This document shows positions 30,683 through 39,858 of a stretch of DNA of 64,000 nucleotides, piece after piece. The notes beneath the pieces are model-generated. The model had not been told where the DNA came from. It saw only the letters and a program-made list of their open reading frames with translations, and did no database searches. A program made the translations under genes and the position numbers. Source of the stretch: Paracoccus sp. MA (GTDB lineage: Bacteria > Pseudomonadota > Alphaproteobacteria > Rhodobacterales > Rhodobacteraceae); contig NZ_CP087598.1 of NCBI RefSeq assembly GCF_020990385.1, forward strand, positions 2,175,001 to 2,239,000, in the 5' to 3' direction. Position 1 is the stretch's first letter; each line of letters opens with the position of its first letter.

Positions 30683-31411
30683 TCATTCCCGCGTCTTGAA
30701 GCGCCAGCTCTCGTTGCCGGTCTCGACGATGTCACAGTGATGGGTCAGTCGGTCGAGGAGCGCCGTTGTCATCTTCGCGTCTCCGAAGACGGTCGGCCAT
30801 TCGCCGAAGTCGAGGTTCGTCGTCACGATGATCGAGGTGCGTTCGTAAAGGCGACTGATGAGGTGGAACAGGAGCTGGCCACCCGTCTGGGCGAACGGCA
30901 GATATCCCAACTCGTCGAGGATCAGGAAGTCGAGGCGGCACAGGAGATCCGCAGTGCGTCCCTGTCGGTCGGCGCGGGCTTCGGCGTCCAGCTTGTTCAC
31001 CAGGTCCACGACGTTGAAGAAGCGGCCGCGCTTGCCACGGCGGATGCAGGCCCGGGCGATGCTGACGGCAAGGTGGGATTTGCCGGTCCCGGTGCCGCCG
31101 ATGAGGACGACGTTACGCTGATGCTCGAGGAACTCTCCGGAGGCCAGATCGCGCACCAGCGTTTCGTTTACGGGCGTGTCTTCGAAGCTGAACTCGTCGA
31201 CTTCCTTGGCCAAGGGCAGCTTGGCGATGGTCATCTGGTATTTGATCGAGCGAGCTTGTTTCTCGCTGATCTCGGCGTTCAGCAGGTCGCCCACGATTTG
31301 CTGCGGTTCGTGCTGTCGCTTCACCGCCGTGGCGATGATCTCATCGTAGGCGGCCTTCATGCCGTAGAGCTTCAACTGGCCCATCGCGTCCAGCACCTGT
31401 GATCTTTCCAT
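30683..31411 (-). CDS. istB: IS21 helper ATPase IstB
   Basis: A 242-residue AAA+ ATPase of the DnaC/IstB type that remodels target DNA for the IstA transposase. Walker A is GGTGTGKSH, Walker B is [11 protein letters not shown], and sensor motif [11 protein letters not shown] follows. It is intact and of normal length. Its start overlaps the end of istA by 71 bases in another frame, which allows coupled translation. Confidence 0.95.
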   Translation of the reverse strand: MERSQVLDAMGQLKLYGMKAAYDEIIATAVKRQHEPQQIVGDLLNAEISEKQARSIKYQMTIAKLPLAKEVDEFSFEDTPVNETLVRDLASGEFLEHQRNVVLIGGTGTGKSHLAVSIARACIRRGKRGRFFNVVDLVNKLDAEARADRQGRTADLLCRLDFLILDELGYLPFAQTGGQLLFHLISRLYERTSIIVTTNLDFGEWPTVFGDAKMTTALLDRLTHHCDIVETGNESWRFKTRE

Positions 31412-32909
31412 GGCGGGGTCTCCTGAGGCTGTCGTAGCGTTTGCAGTCGGCCACGGGCTCGCAGGTCAGGCGCAACGCGTCCGGCGTGGCGATGGTCAAC
31501 GGAGGTGGTGGCTCGCGATGTCGGGCCAGGATGTTCAGAACGACCGATGCCGCCGGGGCGCCTTCGGTCAGGGCCTCGACGCAGGCAGCCTCGACGGCTT
31601 CCAGTCCATCCGTTGGGATCATGCTCAGGATCTGGACCATCTGACGGTCACCGTTCGGCACGCGCCCCAGCTTACGCTGGACGCGTCGTATCGCCGGCGG
31701 CAGTTCCCATTCCTTGAAGGGAGCGCCGTTTCGAAGGGCGCCGGGCTTGCGGGCCAGCACCGGGATGTAGTGCAGCGGGTCATAGATGGCCTTGTCGCGC
31801 CCGAAGGCGCGGTCGTGCCGGCCGACGATCTTGCCGTCCTGCCAGACCTCGACCCGCTCGGCATAGGCGCGGATCTCGACCGGACGGCCGACGGCGCGAC
31901 CATCGACCGAGTAGCGGTTCTTGTCGAACCTAACGAGGCAGGTCTTGGACACCGAGGCCGGCACGGCATGGAATCCGTCGAAAGGGCCGACGTAGGGCAC
32001 CAGGCTCGCCCGCTCATCCTGGAACACGTCCCAGATTGTCCGATCACGCAATTCCTGGTGCGGATGGGCCTTGGCCCAGGCAATACAGCGATCCTGAAGC
32101 CAGGCGTTGAGTTCCGCGTAGCTCTTGAAGCGCGGCCGCGGCACGAAGAACCGCCGCCGGACAACGCCAACCTGGTTCTCTACTTGTCCCTTCTCCCAGC
32201 CGGACGCGGGGGTGCAGGCGACGGGATCGACAAGGTAGTGTCCGCACATCTGCTGGAACCGGCGATTATACGCGCGGTCGCGGCCGACGAAGATCGTGTC
32301 CACCGCCGTCTTCATGTTGTCGTAGATCCCACGCGCACAGGCGCCGCCGAAGAAGGCAAAGGCCTTGTCATGGGCATCGAACACCATTTCCTGCGTCTCT
32401 CGCGGGTAGGCCCGGACGAACAGCATCCGGCTATGACAAAGCCGGACGTGAGCCACCTTCACCGTGGTGGTCACGCCGTCGATCAGAACGACCTCGTGAC
32501 TCCAGTCGAACTGGTAGGCTTCACCCGGATCGAAGCTCAGTGGCACATAGGCGGCGGCTGACGCTTCCTGCTCCGCCTGCGACCACGAAGCCGCATAGCG
32601 TCGGACCGCGTCGTAGCCGCCGTCATATCCGAGGGCCCTGAGCTCTTCGAAAATCCGGATGCGGGTCAGCCGCTCGCGCTTCGGCTTGCGCGCATTCGCC
32701 GCCAGCATCTCGTCGAGCTTGCCTTTCCAGGGACCGATCTTCGGCTGCGGTTGGACGGTTCGCTCGTAAGTCATCTCCGTTGCGCCGGACCGGATCACCT
32801 TCCGAACCGTGTTCCGCGATACCCGCAGCTCTCGGCAGATATGCTTGATCGACTTCTTGTCCTGGAAATACGCCCGGCGGATCTTCGCAATCGTCTCCAC
32901 AACCAGCAT
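31341..32909 (-). CDS. istA: IS21 transposase IstA
   Basis: A 522-residue DDE transposase. It begins with a helix-turn-helix ([20 protein letters not shown]), then the catalytic core: [18 protein letters not shown] and [10 protein letters not shown] provide the D, D and E. The C-terminal beta-barrel region is present ([20 protein letters not shown]). Apparently intact. The C-terminal 20 or so residues are encoded within the istB start region. Confidence 0.95.
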   Translation of the reverse strand: MLVVETIAKIRRAYFQDKKSIKHICRELRVSRNTVRKVIRSGATEMTYERTVQPQPKIGPWKGKLDEMLAANARKPKRERLTRIRIFEELRALGYDGGYDAVRRYAASWSQAEQEASAAAYVPLSFDPGEAYQFDWSHEVVLIDGVTTTVKVAHVRLCHSRMLFVRAYPRETQEMVFDAHDKAFAFFGGACARGIYDNMKTAVDTIFVGRDRAYNRRFQQMCGHYLVDPVACTPASGWEKGQVENQVGVVRRRFFVPRPRFKSYAELNAWLQDRCIAWAKAHPHQELRDRTIWDVFQDERASLVPYVGPFDGFHAVPASVSKTCLVRFDKNRYSVDGRAVGRPVEIRAYAERVEVWQDGKIVGRHDRAFGRDKAIYDPLHYIPVLARKPGALRNGAPFKEWELPPAIRRVQRKLGRVPNGDRQMVQILSMIPTDGLEAVEAACVEALTEGAPAASVVLNILARHREPPPPLTIATPDALRLTCEPVADCKRYDSLRRPRHGKITGAGRDGPVEALRHEGRLR

Positions 32910-33021
32910 CCCACACTGTGCCCCCCGATAGCCTCGGAGGCATCATGACCATCAGCGTAAGGGGGTCATTTTTGGAAGCCGATTACCCCGTTACGGGGTC
33001 AATTTTGCACGCCGGTTCACA

Positions 33022-33244
33022 GGCATGGGCGCGCATTGGGCTCCGCTACGGCGTCATCGCACTCGCGATCCTGCTGTTCCTGCTTTCCCTGCGCCGCTCC
33101 GGCGAGCGCGCCGGCCGACTGACCGAGCAGCTCGAAACCATGGAGAAAACCTATGACGCCCAAAAGCGAATGCTCGAGGCAGCGGCGCGCCGTCCTCGTT
33201 CTCGCGACGATCTGGCTGAGCGGCTGCGCGACGGTCGGTTCTGA
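33022..33244 (+). pseudogene. Rz-like i-spanin, 5' end replaced by IS21
   Basis: The frame directly right of the IS encodes AWARIGLRYGVIALAILLFL then LSLRRSGERAGRLTEQLE and EAAARRPRSRDDLAERL: one N-terminal transmembrane helix followed by a coiled coil, the layout of phage Rz-type inner-membrane spanins. Its natural start is gone; the frame is open back into the IS end, so a chimeric protein could still be made. It overlaps the Rz1-like gene in another frame, the classical nested arrangement. Confidence 0.7.
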
Positions 33245-33401
33245 CGGTAGCGGGCCAGGGGCGTGTCCGCCGGTCGTCGAGTACAGTAGGAAGTTCCAGG
33301 CGCGAGCGGCAGGGGAGCTGGACCTCCTGCCGGAGGGCTCGGCGATCGCAGAGATGATGAGCGACTATGCGGTGTTGCGGGAACAGGCGCGGGTGTGCTG
33401 A
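33153..33401 (+). CDS. Rz1-like outer-membrane lipoprotein (o-spanin)
   Basis: An 82-residue protein with a basic N terminus, hydrophobic segment and lipobox (RRAVLVLATIWLSGCATVG), so the cysteine is probably lipidated. The remainder is short and includes CPPVVEYSRKFQARAAGELD. Its start lies 92 bases inside the Rz-like frame, matching Rz/Rz1 pairs of double-stranded-DNA phages, where the two proteins span the periplasm to fuse membranes at lysis. The remainder of the lysis cassette (endolysin, holin) is not seen here. Confidence 0.7.
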   Translation: MTPKSECSRQRRAVLVLATIWLSGCATVGSDGSGPGACPPVVEYSRKFQARAAGELDLLPEGSAIAEMMSDYAVLREQARVC

Positions 33402-33422
33402 TCCTCCGGCACTTGTCGCGGA

Positions 33423-34781
33423 TTACGCGTCGCGCCCGGCGCCGAACCTGGGGCTATCGGTCGGCAAGATGAGTGATGCCTCTAAGCCGGAGGTTGCGCC
33501 AGGTCGCGGCGATTTCAGAACGAGCGAGCTTCCGATCCGGTTGGCGATGGCGGCGACGATGGCGAGGCCAAGCCCGCTGCCATCGGTGCTTGCGTTCGCC
33601 CGTTCGAAACGTGCCGTCAGGCGGTCGAGCATCTCGCGCGGCACCACGGGACCATCGTTAGCGACAACGAGGCGGCCGTCCGCCGTCAGCGTCACCTCGA
33701 CTGCCAGATTCTCCGCCCCGTGACGGAGGGCGTTCTCCACAAGGTTCCGGCACAGGATGGCGAAGGCATCGGGGTCGATGTCCGACTGGACAGCCGCGTC
33801 GGGAAGAGTGAGCCCAATGCGGCCAGGCGCGGTCGCGCGTCCGAGATCGTCCACCACCACACGGGCGACCGCCCTCAGGTCGGCGCTCCGGTCCATCCGC
33901 AGCCGCCCGCCTTCGGCCCGCGCAAGCTGCATGAGGCGTTCGGAAAGCCGGGTCAGGCGCTTGAGCGTCGCCTCAATTTCGGCGGCACGCACTTCGGTGG
34001 CCGGCTCGTGCGTCTCCGCCCTCAGCCGCTGCGCCTGAGCGATTGCTCCGGCCAGCGGCGTTCTCAACTCGTGGGCCGCGTTCGCGGCAAAACTGCGCTC
34101 GGCCTCGAACGCCGCGCGCAAGCGGGCCAGAAGGCCGTTGAGCGTCTTGGCCAGTGGACCAATCTCCGTCGGCAGATCGCTGGCAGGAACCTCCGACAGG
34201 TCGCGGGCGCCGCGCGCCTCCAGCCGAGCACGGAACCGACGCAGCGGATCGAGGCTGAAGCGAACGGCAAGAATGATCGCCACCAGCGCGATCGGCAGCA
34301 CGATGAGCAGCGGCAGGCCGAGGCCCATCTGGATCTCCCGCGCAACCGACGCGCGATGGGCCAGCGGCTCGGCCACGGTGATCCGGATCGTGTCCTGAAG
34401 CGCTGCATCGCTGTAGAACCGGTGGGTGGCGGTCTGACGGAAACCGGGTCCGTCCCAAGGCGGGAACACGGCAGGGTCGGCCGCATGAGATTGCAGCAGG
34501 ATGCGCCCCTCGCCATCGCGCACGAGGTAGGTGAAGAACTCGTCGTGCTCCCGGATGGGCGCGAGCCGCTGCGTCACGCCCTGATCTTCGCGGCCCACGA
34601 TATCGGTCACCGCCAGCGGGAGGATGCGTTCCGCTGTCTCCTGCAGGGCGCTGTCAAAGACCTCGTCCAGCTCGCCCCGGACGATTACGGCCGTCACCGT
34701 CGCAGCGAGCAGCCACAGCACCGTCAGCGCCAGGCCGAGCGACAGGCCGAGTCGGCCCTGAAGGCTCGCGGGCCATCTCAT
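33423..34781 (-). CDS. Two-component sensor histidine kinase (QseC/PmrB-like)
   Basis: A 452-residue inner-membrane kinase. TM1 is at about 8-33 (LSLGLALTVLWLLAATVTAV), a periplasmic domain of about 130 residues follows, then TM2 (LGLPLLIVLPIALVAIILAV), HAMP-like linker, H-box NAAHELRTPLAG with the phospho-accepting histidine, N-box NLVENALRHG and G-box DGSGLGLAIV. Its ATG overlaps the response-regulator stop. The pair faces the PepSY/cytochrome genes across a shared 144-base gap, so those are probable targets. The signal is unknown. Confidence 0.92.
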   Translation of the reverse strand: MRWPASLQGRLGLSLGLALTVLWLLAATVTAVIVRGELDEVFDSALQETAERILPLAVTDIVGREDQGVTQRLAPIREHDEFFTYLVRDGEGRILLQSHAADPAVFPPWDGPGFRQTATHRFYSDAALQDTIRITVAEPLAHRASVAREIQMGLGLPLLIVLPIALVAIILAVRFSLDPLRRFRARLEARGARDLSEVPASDLPTEIGPLAKTLNGLLARLRAAFEAERSFAANAAHELRTPLAGAIAQAQRLRAETHEPATEVRAAEIEATLKRLTRLSERLMQLARAEGGRLRMDRSADLRAVARVVVDDLGRATAPGRIGLTLPDAAVQSDIDPDAFAILCRNLVENALRHGAENLAVEVTLTADGRLVVANDGPVVPREMLDRLTARFERANASTDGSGLGLAIVAAIANRIGSSLVLKSPRPGATSGLEASLILPTDSPRFGAGRDA

Positions 34782-35437
34782 GATTTGCCGAGCCTGTAGC
34801 CCATGCCGCGCTCGGTCTCGATGACCGAAGCCCCGAGCTTCTTGCGCAGGCGGCTCACATGGACCTCGATGGTGTTGCTCTCCACCTCCGCGTCGAAGGC
34901 GTAAAGCTTCTCCTCCAGCTGTGCCTTTGACAGCAGCTGACCGGGGCGCGCGAGAAAGGCTTCGAACAGCGCCCATTCCCTTGCGGTCAGTTGCACCGGC
35001 TTGCCGTCGCGGTGAACGCTGCGGGCGGCAAGATCGATTTCCAGCGGCCCGTGGGTGACGATGGGGTTCGGGTTGCCGCTGTAGCGTCGAGCGACAGACC
35101 CGATCCGCGCGGACAACTCAGCGAGATCGAAGGGCTTCACGAGATAATCGTCGGCGCCCGCGTTCAGCCCCTCGATCCGGTCCGACACCTGGTCGAGCGC
35201 GGTCAGGATGATGACCGGCGTCACGTCGCCCTGCGCGCGCAAGCCTTTGAGGAACCCGATCCCGCGACCGTCCGGCAGCATCAGGTCGAGCAGGATCAGG
35301 TCGTAAGACGTGGATTTCGCAGCGCCGCCGGCCGCATCGAGGCGCATCACCCAATCGACCGACTGCCCATCGGCCGTGATCTGGTCGCGCACCGCCGCGC
35401 CAAGCACCGTGTCGTCCTCGATCAGCAGGATGCGCAT
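34778..35437 (-). CDS. OmpR/PhoB-type response regulator
   Basis: A 219-residue regulator. The receiver domain has acidic pocket IEDD, phospho-acceptor Asp51 in LLDLMLPDG, and switch lysine in YLVKPFD. The C-terminal winged-helix domain has LTAREWALFEAFLARPGQLL and VESNTIEVHVSRLRKKLG, closest in flavour to QseB/PmrA. It is followed by its kinase with ATGA overlap. A 49-nt element repeated at two promoters in this cluster is a good candidate binding site. Confidence 0.93.
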   Translation of the reverse strand: MRILLIEDDTVLGAAVRDQITADGQSVDWVMRLDAAGGAAKSTSYDLILLDLMLPDGRGIGFLKGLRAQGDVTPVIILTALDQVSDRIEGLNAGADDYLVKPFDLAELSARIGSVARRYSGNPNPIVTHGPLEIDLAARSVHRDGKPVQLTAREWALFEAFLARPGQLLSKAQLEEKLYAFDAEVESNTIEVHVSRLRKKLGASVIETERGMGYRLGKS

Positions 35438-35481
35438 CCTCGTCCCCGTCCTCTTCCGATGACCCTCCATGATCCGTCTGG

Positions 35482-35530
35482 CTGACAAGAAGCTGAAGCG
35501 GGTGGCTGCGTCCCTTCAGGCTGCCGTCAG
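35482..35530 (+). promoter_or_regulatory. Bipartite cluster operator, copy A
   Basis: CTGACAAGAAGCTGAAGCGGG, then 13 bases, then TCAGGCTGCCGTCAG. The same two blocks with the same 13-base spacing recur at 36658 (18 of 21 and 12 of 15 positions identical). It lies between the divergent regulator and PepSY genes, about 50 bases before the latter. AAGCTGAAG and the later CTTCAG/CAGCTT give partial dyad character. Probably the response-regulator box. Confidence 0.7.
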
Positions 35531-35581
35531 CTTCGCCGCGCATGAATTTCGTCAAGATGGCCGCAGCGAGGAGTTTGGCCC

Positions 35582-35902
35582 ATGAAGAAGACATTGACAA
35601 TTCTCGGCTTTCTCGCGGTCTTTCCGGCCGGTGCCGCGCTGGCGGACGACGACTGCTTCGTGCCGATGGCCGACTGGCAGCCGCGCGACGCCGTCGCCCG
35701 GCTGGCCGAGGAGAACGGCTGGACGGTGCGCCGGATCAAGATCGACGACGGCTGCTACGAAATCGACGGCCGCGACGCCGAGGGGCGCCGGATCGAGGTG
35801 ACCGTTCATCCGGCGACGCTCCAGGTGATCGAGTTCGAATACGAGGACAAGGACGACGGCGATCGCCCCCGCCGGGATCGCGAAGCAGGCGACGATGACT
35901 GA
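35582..35902 (+). CDS. Small periplasmic PepSY-domain protein
   Basis: A 106-residue protein with a signal peptide (MKKTLTILGFLAVFPAGAALA), a PepSY fold (DAVARLAEENGWTVRRIKIDDG, CYEIDGRDAEGRRIEVTVHP) and an acidic tail (FEYEDKDDGDRPRRDREAGDDD). Two cysteines lie at DDDCFVP and DGCYE. The acidic tail could bind cations. It overlaps the cytochrome gene by 8 bases, and a bipartite operator lies upstream. PepSY proteins of this size often accompany QseBC-like systems and b561 cytochromes. Confidence 0.8.
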   Translation: MKKTLTILGFLAVFPAGAALADDDCFVPMADWQPRDAVARLAEENGWTVRRIKIDDGCYEIDGRDAEGRRIEVTVHPATLQVIEFEYEDKDDGDRPRRDREAGDDD

Positions 35903-36566
35903 CGCAATCTCACACCAGGCGCCAGAGATGAACACGGCGCCGAGCAGCAAGGTCCGTGTCTGGGATCCGCTGGTCCGGGTTTTCCATTGGGGTCTGGTCG
36001 CGGCCTTCGCGACCGCATGGCTGACTGCGGACGAGCTGCAACCTGTCCACGAGGTCGCAGGCTATACCGTCGCCGGACTTGTGGCCTTCCGGCTGGTCTG
36101 GGGCCTCATCGGCAGTCGCTACGCGCGCTTCGCCCAGTTCCTGAAAGGCCCCCGCGAGACGCTGGCCTATCTCGGGGACATGACCCGCGGACGCGAGCGG
36201 CGCCACCTCGGCCACAACCCGGCGGGCGCGGCGATGGTCGTGGCGCTGCTGGTCACGCTGTCCGGGACGGCTTTCACCGGCTGGCTCATGGAGGATGAGG
36301 CCCGTCTGGCGATACTTCCGTCCATGCCCGCAATTGTGGCGCTCGCCTGGGCCGACGACGACGGCGACGAGCGGGAATACGGCGGGCGGGGCGAGATCGA
36401 GGGACCGCTGAAGGAGGTCCACGAGACGCTCGCCAACCTGATGCTGCTGCTTGCCGCGCTGCATGTTGGCGGCGTCGTCCTAGCCTCCTTCAGGCACCAC
36501 GAGAACCTGGCGCGCGCCATGGTGACGGGCGACAAGCGCGGCGCCGGTCCCGGCGACATCGCCTGA
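35895..36566 (+). CDS. Cytochrome b561-type diheme membrane protein
   Basis: A 223-residue protein with about four transmembrane helices and conserved histidines in RVFHWGLVAAFATAW, VHEVAGYTVAG, VHETLANLMLLLAALHVGGV and FRHHEN that would ligate heme b. It carries electrons across or within the inner membrane, typically linking the quinone pool to a periplasmic partner. It is translationally coupled to the PepSY gene and ends at a terminator. Confidence 0.87.
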   Translation: MTDAISHQAPEMNTAPSSKVRVWDPLVRVFHWGLVAAFATAWLTADELQPVHEVAGYTVAGLVAFRLVWGLIGSRYARFAQFLKGPRETLAYLGDMTRGRERRHLGHNPAGAAMVVALLVTLSGTAFTGWLMEDEARLAILPSMPAIVALAWADDDGDEREYGGRGEIEGPLKEVHETLANLMLLLAALHVGGVVLASFRHHENLARAMVTGDKRGAGPGDIA

Positions 36567-36608
36567 CGGCACCTAACCCCAAGGCCGACCGTCCCTTCGG
36601 TCCCGCCT

Positions 36609-36637
36609 GGCCTCGCCCTCACGGGCGGGGCCTTTTT
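36609..36637 (+). terminator. Intrinsic terminator after cytochrome b561
   Basis: GGCCTCGCCC and GGGCGGGGCC form a 10-base-pair stem with a TCAC loop followed by TTTTT. It separates the PepSY-b561 unit from the Asp-repeat/DUF2271/ApbE unit, which then has its own operator copy. Confidence 0.85.
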
Positions 36638-36657
36638 CGTCCGAAGCCGCTCTCTTC

Positions 36658-36706
36658 CTGACGGCAAGCTGAAGCGGGAATCGCCGACGCGTCAGGAAGC
36701 CCTCAG
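36658..36706 (+). promoter_or_regulatory. Bipartite cluster operator, copy B
   Basis: CTGACGGCAAGCTGAAGCGGG, 13 bases, TCAGGAAGCCCTCAG; matches copy A at 35482 in both blocks and in spacing. It lies 46 bases before the Asp-repeat gene and after a terminator, as expected for an independently initiated but co-regulated operon. Confidence 0.7.
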
Positions 36707-36752
36707 GTCGTGTCTCCAGATTGTCCTCAGCAGATGACAAGGAGACCCTGCC

Positions 36753-37130
<378 letters not shown>

Positions 37131-37168
37131 ACCGCTCCGAAGTTCCTCTCCGAACAAGGATCCATACG

Positions 37169-37639
37169 ATGAAATCGCTTCTCGCCACGCTCGCGCTGAC
37201 CACGGCGCTGACGCTCCCCGGCCTCGCCATGGCGCGTCCGGTGACGCTCACCACGATCCTCAACAATTACGGCGGCGACGGGGCCTATCTCGCGCTCTAC
37301 GTCACCGACACCTCGGGCGCCTATGTCGGCAGTCTCTGGATGGCTGGCGGCAAGTCCAAGTACTACGAGCACCTCAGCGACTGGTACCGCGCCACCGGCG
37401 GCGACACCGCGCAGGTGAACGGCATCACCGGCGCCAGCGTCGGCGCGGGCCGCACGCTCGAGATCACGCTCGACCTGGCCGACGCGCTCTTCGACGCGGG
37501 CTACACGCTCCACATCGACGCGGCCGTCGAGGACATGCGCGACAGCCCGAACGAGGTGGCCGTCCCGCTCACGACCGACGGCGCCGGCACGCCGGTGCAG
37601 GGCCGCCGCTACATCGCCAGCTTCGCCTACGACATGTGA
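37169..37639 (+). CDS. DUF2271 periplasmic protein, candidate FMN carrier
   Basis: A 156-residue protein with a signal peptide (MKSLLATLALTTALTLPGLAMA) and a DUF2271-type beta-rich domain (SLWMAGGKSKYYEHLSDWYR, VPLTTDGAGTPVQGRRYIASF). Residues 85-94 read GITGASVGAG, which resembles the [S/T]GA[T/S] sequence to which ApbE attaches FMN in NqrC/RnfG-type proteins. With apbE two genes downstream, covalent flavin at Thr87 or Ser90 is a reasonable hypothesis. The following PepSY-reductase gene begins 12 bases after its stop. Confidence 0.8.
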   Translation: MKSLLATLALTTALTLPGLAMARPVTLTTILNNYGGDGAYLALYVTDTSGAYVGSLWMAGGKSKYYEHLSDWYRATGGDTAQVNGITGASVGAGRTLEITLDLADALFDAGYTLHIDAAVEDMRDSPNEVAVPLTTDGAGTPVQGRRYIASFAYDM

Positions 37640-37650
37640 GGAGCGGGGCC

Positions 37651-39858
37651 ATGATCCGTGCACTCCATCGCTGGCCGGGTCTTCTGGCCCTTGCGCTCGT
37701 CACCATCCTGAGTCTGAGCGGCGCGGCGCTGTCGGTCTTCCCAGCGGCCGAACGGCTTGCCGCACCGCAGGCGGAAGCCGGACTGACCGTCGCCGCCCTC
37801 GCGGACCGCATCCAGACGGTCTATCCGGGCGTCGAGCAGATCCGCCGATCACCCTCGGGCCGGATCACCGCCTACTGGTTCGACCAGGGCGCGCCGGGCG
37901 CTGCCGTGATTGACCCGGTGACCGGTGAGGGCGTGGCCTCGGCCGACCCGAACCAGGCCGAACGCTGGCTCACCAACCTGCACCGGTCGCTGTTCCTCGG
38001 GGACGGCGGGCGCATAGCCATGGCTGCAGGGGCTGCCGCGATGCTGATCCTCTCGCTCTCCGGTGCGGCGCTGGTCGCGCGGCGGACGGGCGGCTGGCGG
38101 CACTGGTTCGCGCGCCTGCGCGGTCCGCTCGCGGGCAGGCTGCACGTCGAGATCGCCCGGATCGCCGTCGTCGGCTTCGTTCTGTCTTCCACGACCGCCC
38201 TCTGGATGACGGCGTCGACCTTCGATCTCCTGCCGGATGGCAGCGCCATCCCGGCCATGCCGACCGAGGTCAGTGGAGCGACGGGGTTTGCGCCGGACCG
38301 AATGGCCACGCTGCAGCAGACGCCCGTCGCCGAGTTGCGCGAACTGAGCTTTCCCTATCCCGGCGACGCGACGGACGTGTTCACGCTCAAGACCGACCGG
38401 GGCACCGGCTATCTCGACCAGGGCGACGGAGACCTCCTGGCCTGGGCCGACCTCACGGGATGGGAGCGCGTCTCGGAGACCATCTACATGCTGCACACCG
38501 GACAGGGCGCGGCGACGCTCGGCCTGGTGCTCGGCCTCATGGCGCTCGGCGTGCCCGCGATGGGCGCGACCGGCGTGCTGATCTGGCTCGCCGGGCGGCG
38601 CGGTCGGCCGCGCATCCGAGGCAATCAGCCCGCGGGACGTGCCGAGACGATCCTGCTCGTCGGCAGCGAGGGCGGCAGCACCTGGGGATTTGCGGCCACG
38701 CTCCACACCGCACTGACGCAAGCCGGGCAGAAGGTACACACAGCACCGATGTCGGCCTTCGCGCCAGAACGCTACGCTACGGCCCAGCGGATCATCCTGC
38801 TCGCCGCAACCTATGGCGACGGCGCGGCGCCCGCCTCGGCGAAGGGCTTTCTCGAGCGGCTAAACGCTTCCGACAGGGCGCCGGACATTTCTCTGGCGGT
38901 GCTCGGCTTCGGCGACCGCAGCTTTCCGGCCTATTGCGCCTTCGCAAGGGACGTCGCGGCAGCGGCGCAGGCGAAGGGTTGGCCCGAGCTTCTGCCGCTC
39001 GACACAATCGACCGGCAATCGCCGCAGGATTTCGCGCGCTGGGGCCGGGCGCTCGGAGACGTGCTCGGCATTGCGCTCGAACTGACGCACCAGCCGGTCC
39101 AGCCGCAAACGACCACGCTGACCCTCGTCTCGCGGCGCGACTACGGCGCTGAGGTGCAGGCCCCGACGGCGATCCTCCGCTTCGCGTTTCCCCGCGTCTC
39201 GCTCGGGCAACGGCTGCTCGGGGGCGGGTTCGCACGGTTCCAGGCGGGTGACCTGATCGGCATTCTGCCCGAAGGCGGGACCGTCCCGCGGCTCTATTCG
39301 CTCGCCTCTGGGCGCCGCGACGGCTTCATCGAGATCGTGGTCAAGAAGCATCCCGGCGGCCTCTGCTCGGGTCAGCTCACAGCGCTGGAACCTGGCGACA
39401 CGGTGAGCGCCTTCTTGCGCCCCAACCCCGGTTTCCGTCCGGGGCGGAGCCGGGCGCCCCTGATCCTGATCGGCGCAGGGACCGGCATCGGGCCGCTAGC
39501 GGGCTTTGTGCGCGGCAATACGCGCCGCAGGCCGATCCACCTGTTCTTCGGCATGCGCCATCCCGACAGCGATTTCTTCTACGGCGAGGAGTTCCCCGGA
39601 TGGCAGGACGAAGGGCGTGTAAGCCGGCTGGTCACCGCCGTCTCGCGCGGGGCGCGTCCCCATTACGTCCAGGACGCGCTGCGCAGCGAGGCCACTCAGG
39701 TCGCAGAGCTCATCCGCAATGGCGCGCGCGTGATGGTCTGCGGCGGACGGGACATGGCCGCCGGCGTGGCCGAGGCGCTGGCCGAGATCCTCGCACCGGC
39801 CGGGCTGACGCCGGCGGTCCTGAAGGCGGAGGGGCGGTATGTCGAAGATGTCTACTGA
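37651..39858 (+). CDS. PepSY-flavodoxin-NADPH reductase transmembrane fusion
   Basis: A 735-residue protein. The N-terminal third is a PepSY-associated transmembrane unit with about four helices (ALALVTILSLSGAALSVF; MAAGAAAMLILSLSGAALVA; IAVVGFVLSSTTALWM; LGLVLGLMALGVPAMGATGV) and periplasmic loops. It is followed by a flavodoxin-like FMN domain (ILLVGSEGGSTWGFAATLH) and a ferredoxin-reductase domain with FAD motif PRLYSLAS and NADPH motif LILIGAGTGIGPLAGFVR, ending RYVEDVY. Electrons from cytosolic NADPH would pass FAD to FMN to the membrane unit. ATG 37651 has GAGGAG upstream; the stop overlaps apbE by 20 bases. Confidence 0.88.
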   Translation: MIRALHRWPGLLALALVTILSLSGAALSVFPAAERLAAPQAEAGLTVAALADRIQTVYPGVEQIRRSPSGRITAYWFDQGAPGAAVIDPVTGEGVASADPNQAERWLTNLHRSLFLGDGGRIAMAAGAAAMLILSLSGAALVARRTGGWRHWFARLRGPLAGRLHVEIARIAVVGFVLSSTTALWMTASTFDLLPDGSAIPAMPTEVSGATGFAPDRMATLQQTPVAELRELSFPYPGDATDVFTLKTDRGTGYLDQGDGDLLAWADLTGWERVSETIYMLHTGQGAATLGLVLGLMALGVPAMGATGVLIWLAGRRGRPRIRGNQPAGRAETILLVGSEGGSTWGFAATLHTALTQAGQKVHTAPMSAFAPERYATAQRIILLAATYGDGAAPASAKGFLERLNASDRAPDISLAVLGFGDRSFPAYCAFARDVAAAAQAKGWPELLPLDTIDRQSPQDFARWGRALGDVLGIALELTHQPVQPQTTTLTLVSRRDYGAEVQAPTAILRFAFPRVSLGQRLLGGGFARFQAGDLIGILPEGGTVPRLYSLASGRRDGFIEIVVKKHPGGLCSGQLTALEPGDTVSAFLRPNPGFRPGRSRAPLILIGAGTGIGPLAGFVRGNTRRRPIHLFFGMRHPDSDFFYGEEFPGWQDEGRVSRLVTAVSRGARPHYVQDALRSEATQVAELIRNGARVMVCGGRDMAAGVAEALAEILAPAGLTPAVLKAEGRYVEDVY

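Larger units (their letters stand above)
30553..33021 (-). mobile_element. IS21-family insertion sequence
   Basis: A 2,469-base element with istA and istB on the minus strand. The ends start with 5'-TGT; the outer 27 bases on each side agree at 21 positions (left TGTCAATCGGCACGCAA, right TGTGAACCGGCGTGCAA), followed by further internal copies of a TGACCCC motif, as is typical for IS21. No target-site duplication is visible (left flank GCCCGGAT, right flank GGCATGGG). It separates the Cys-rich/thermonuclease genes from the Rz/Rz1 remnant and has removed the 5' end of the Rz-like gene. Confidence 0.92.
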
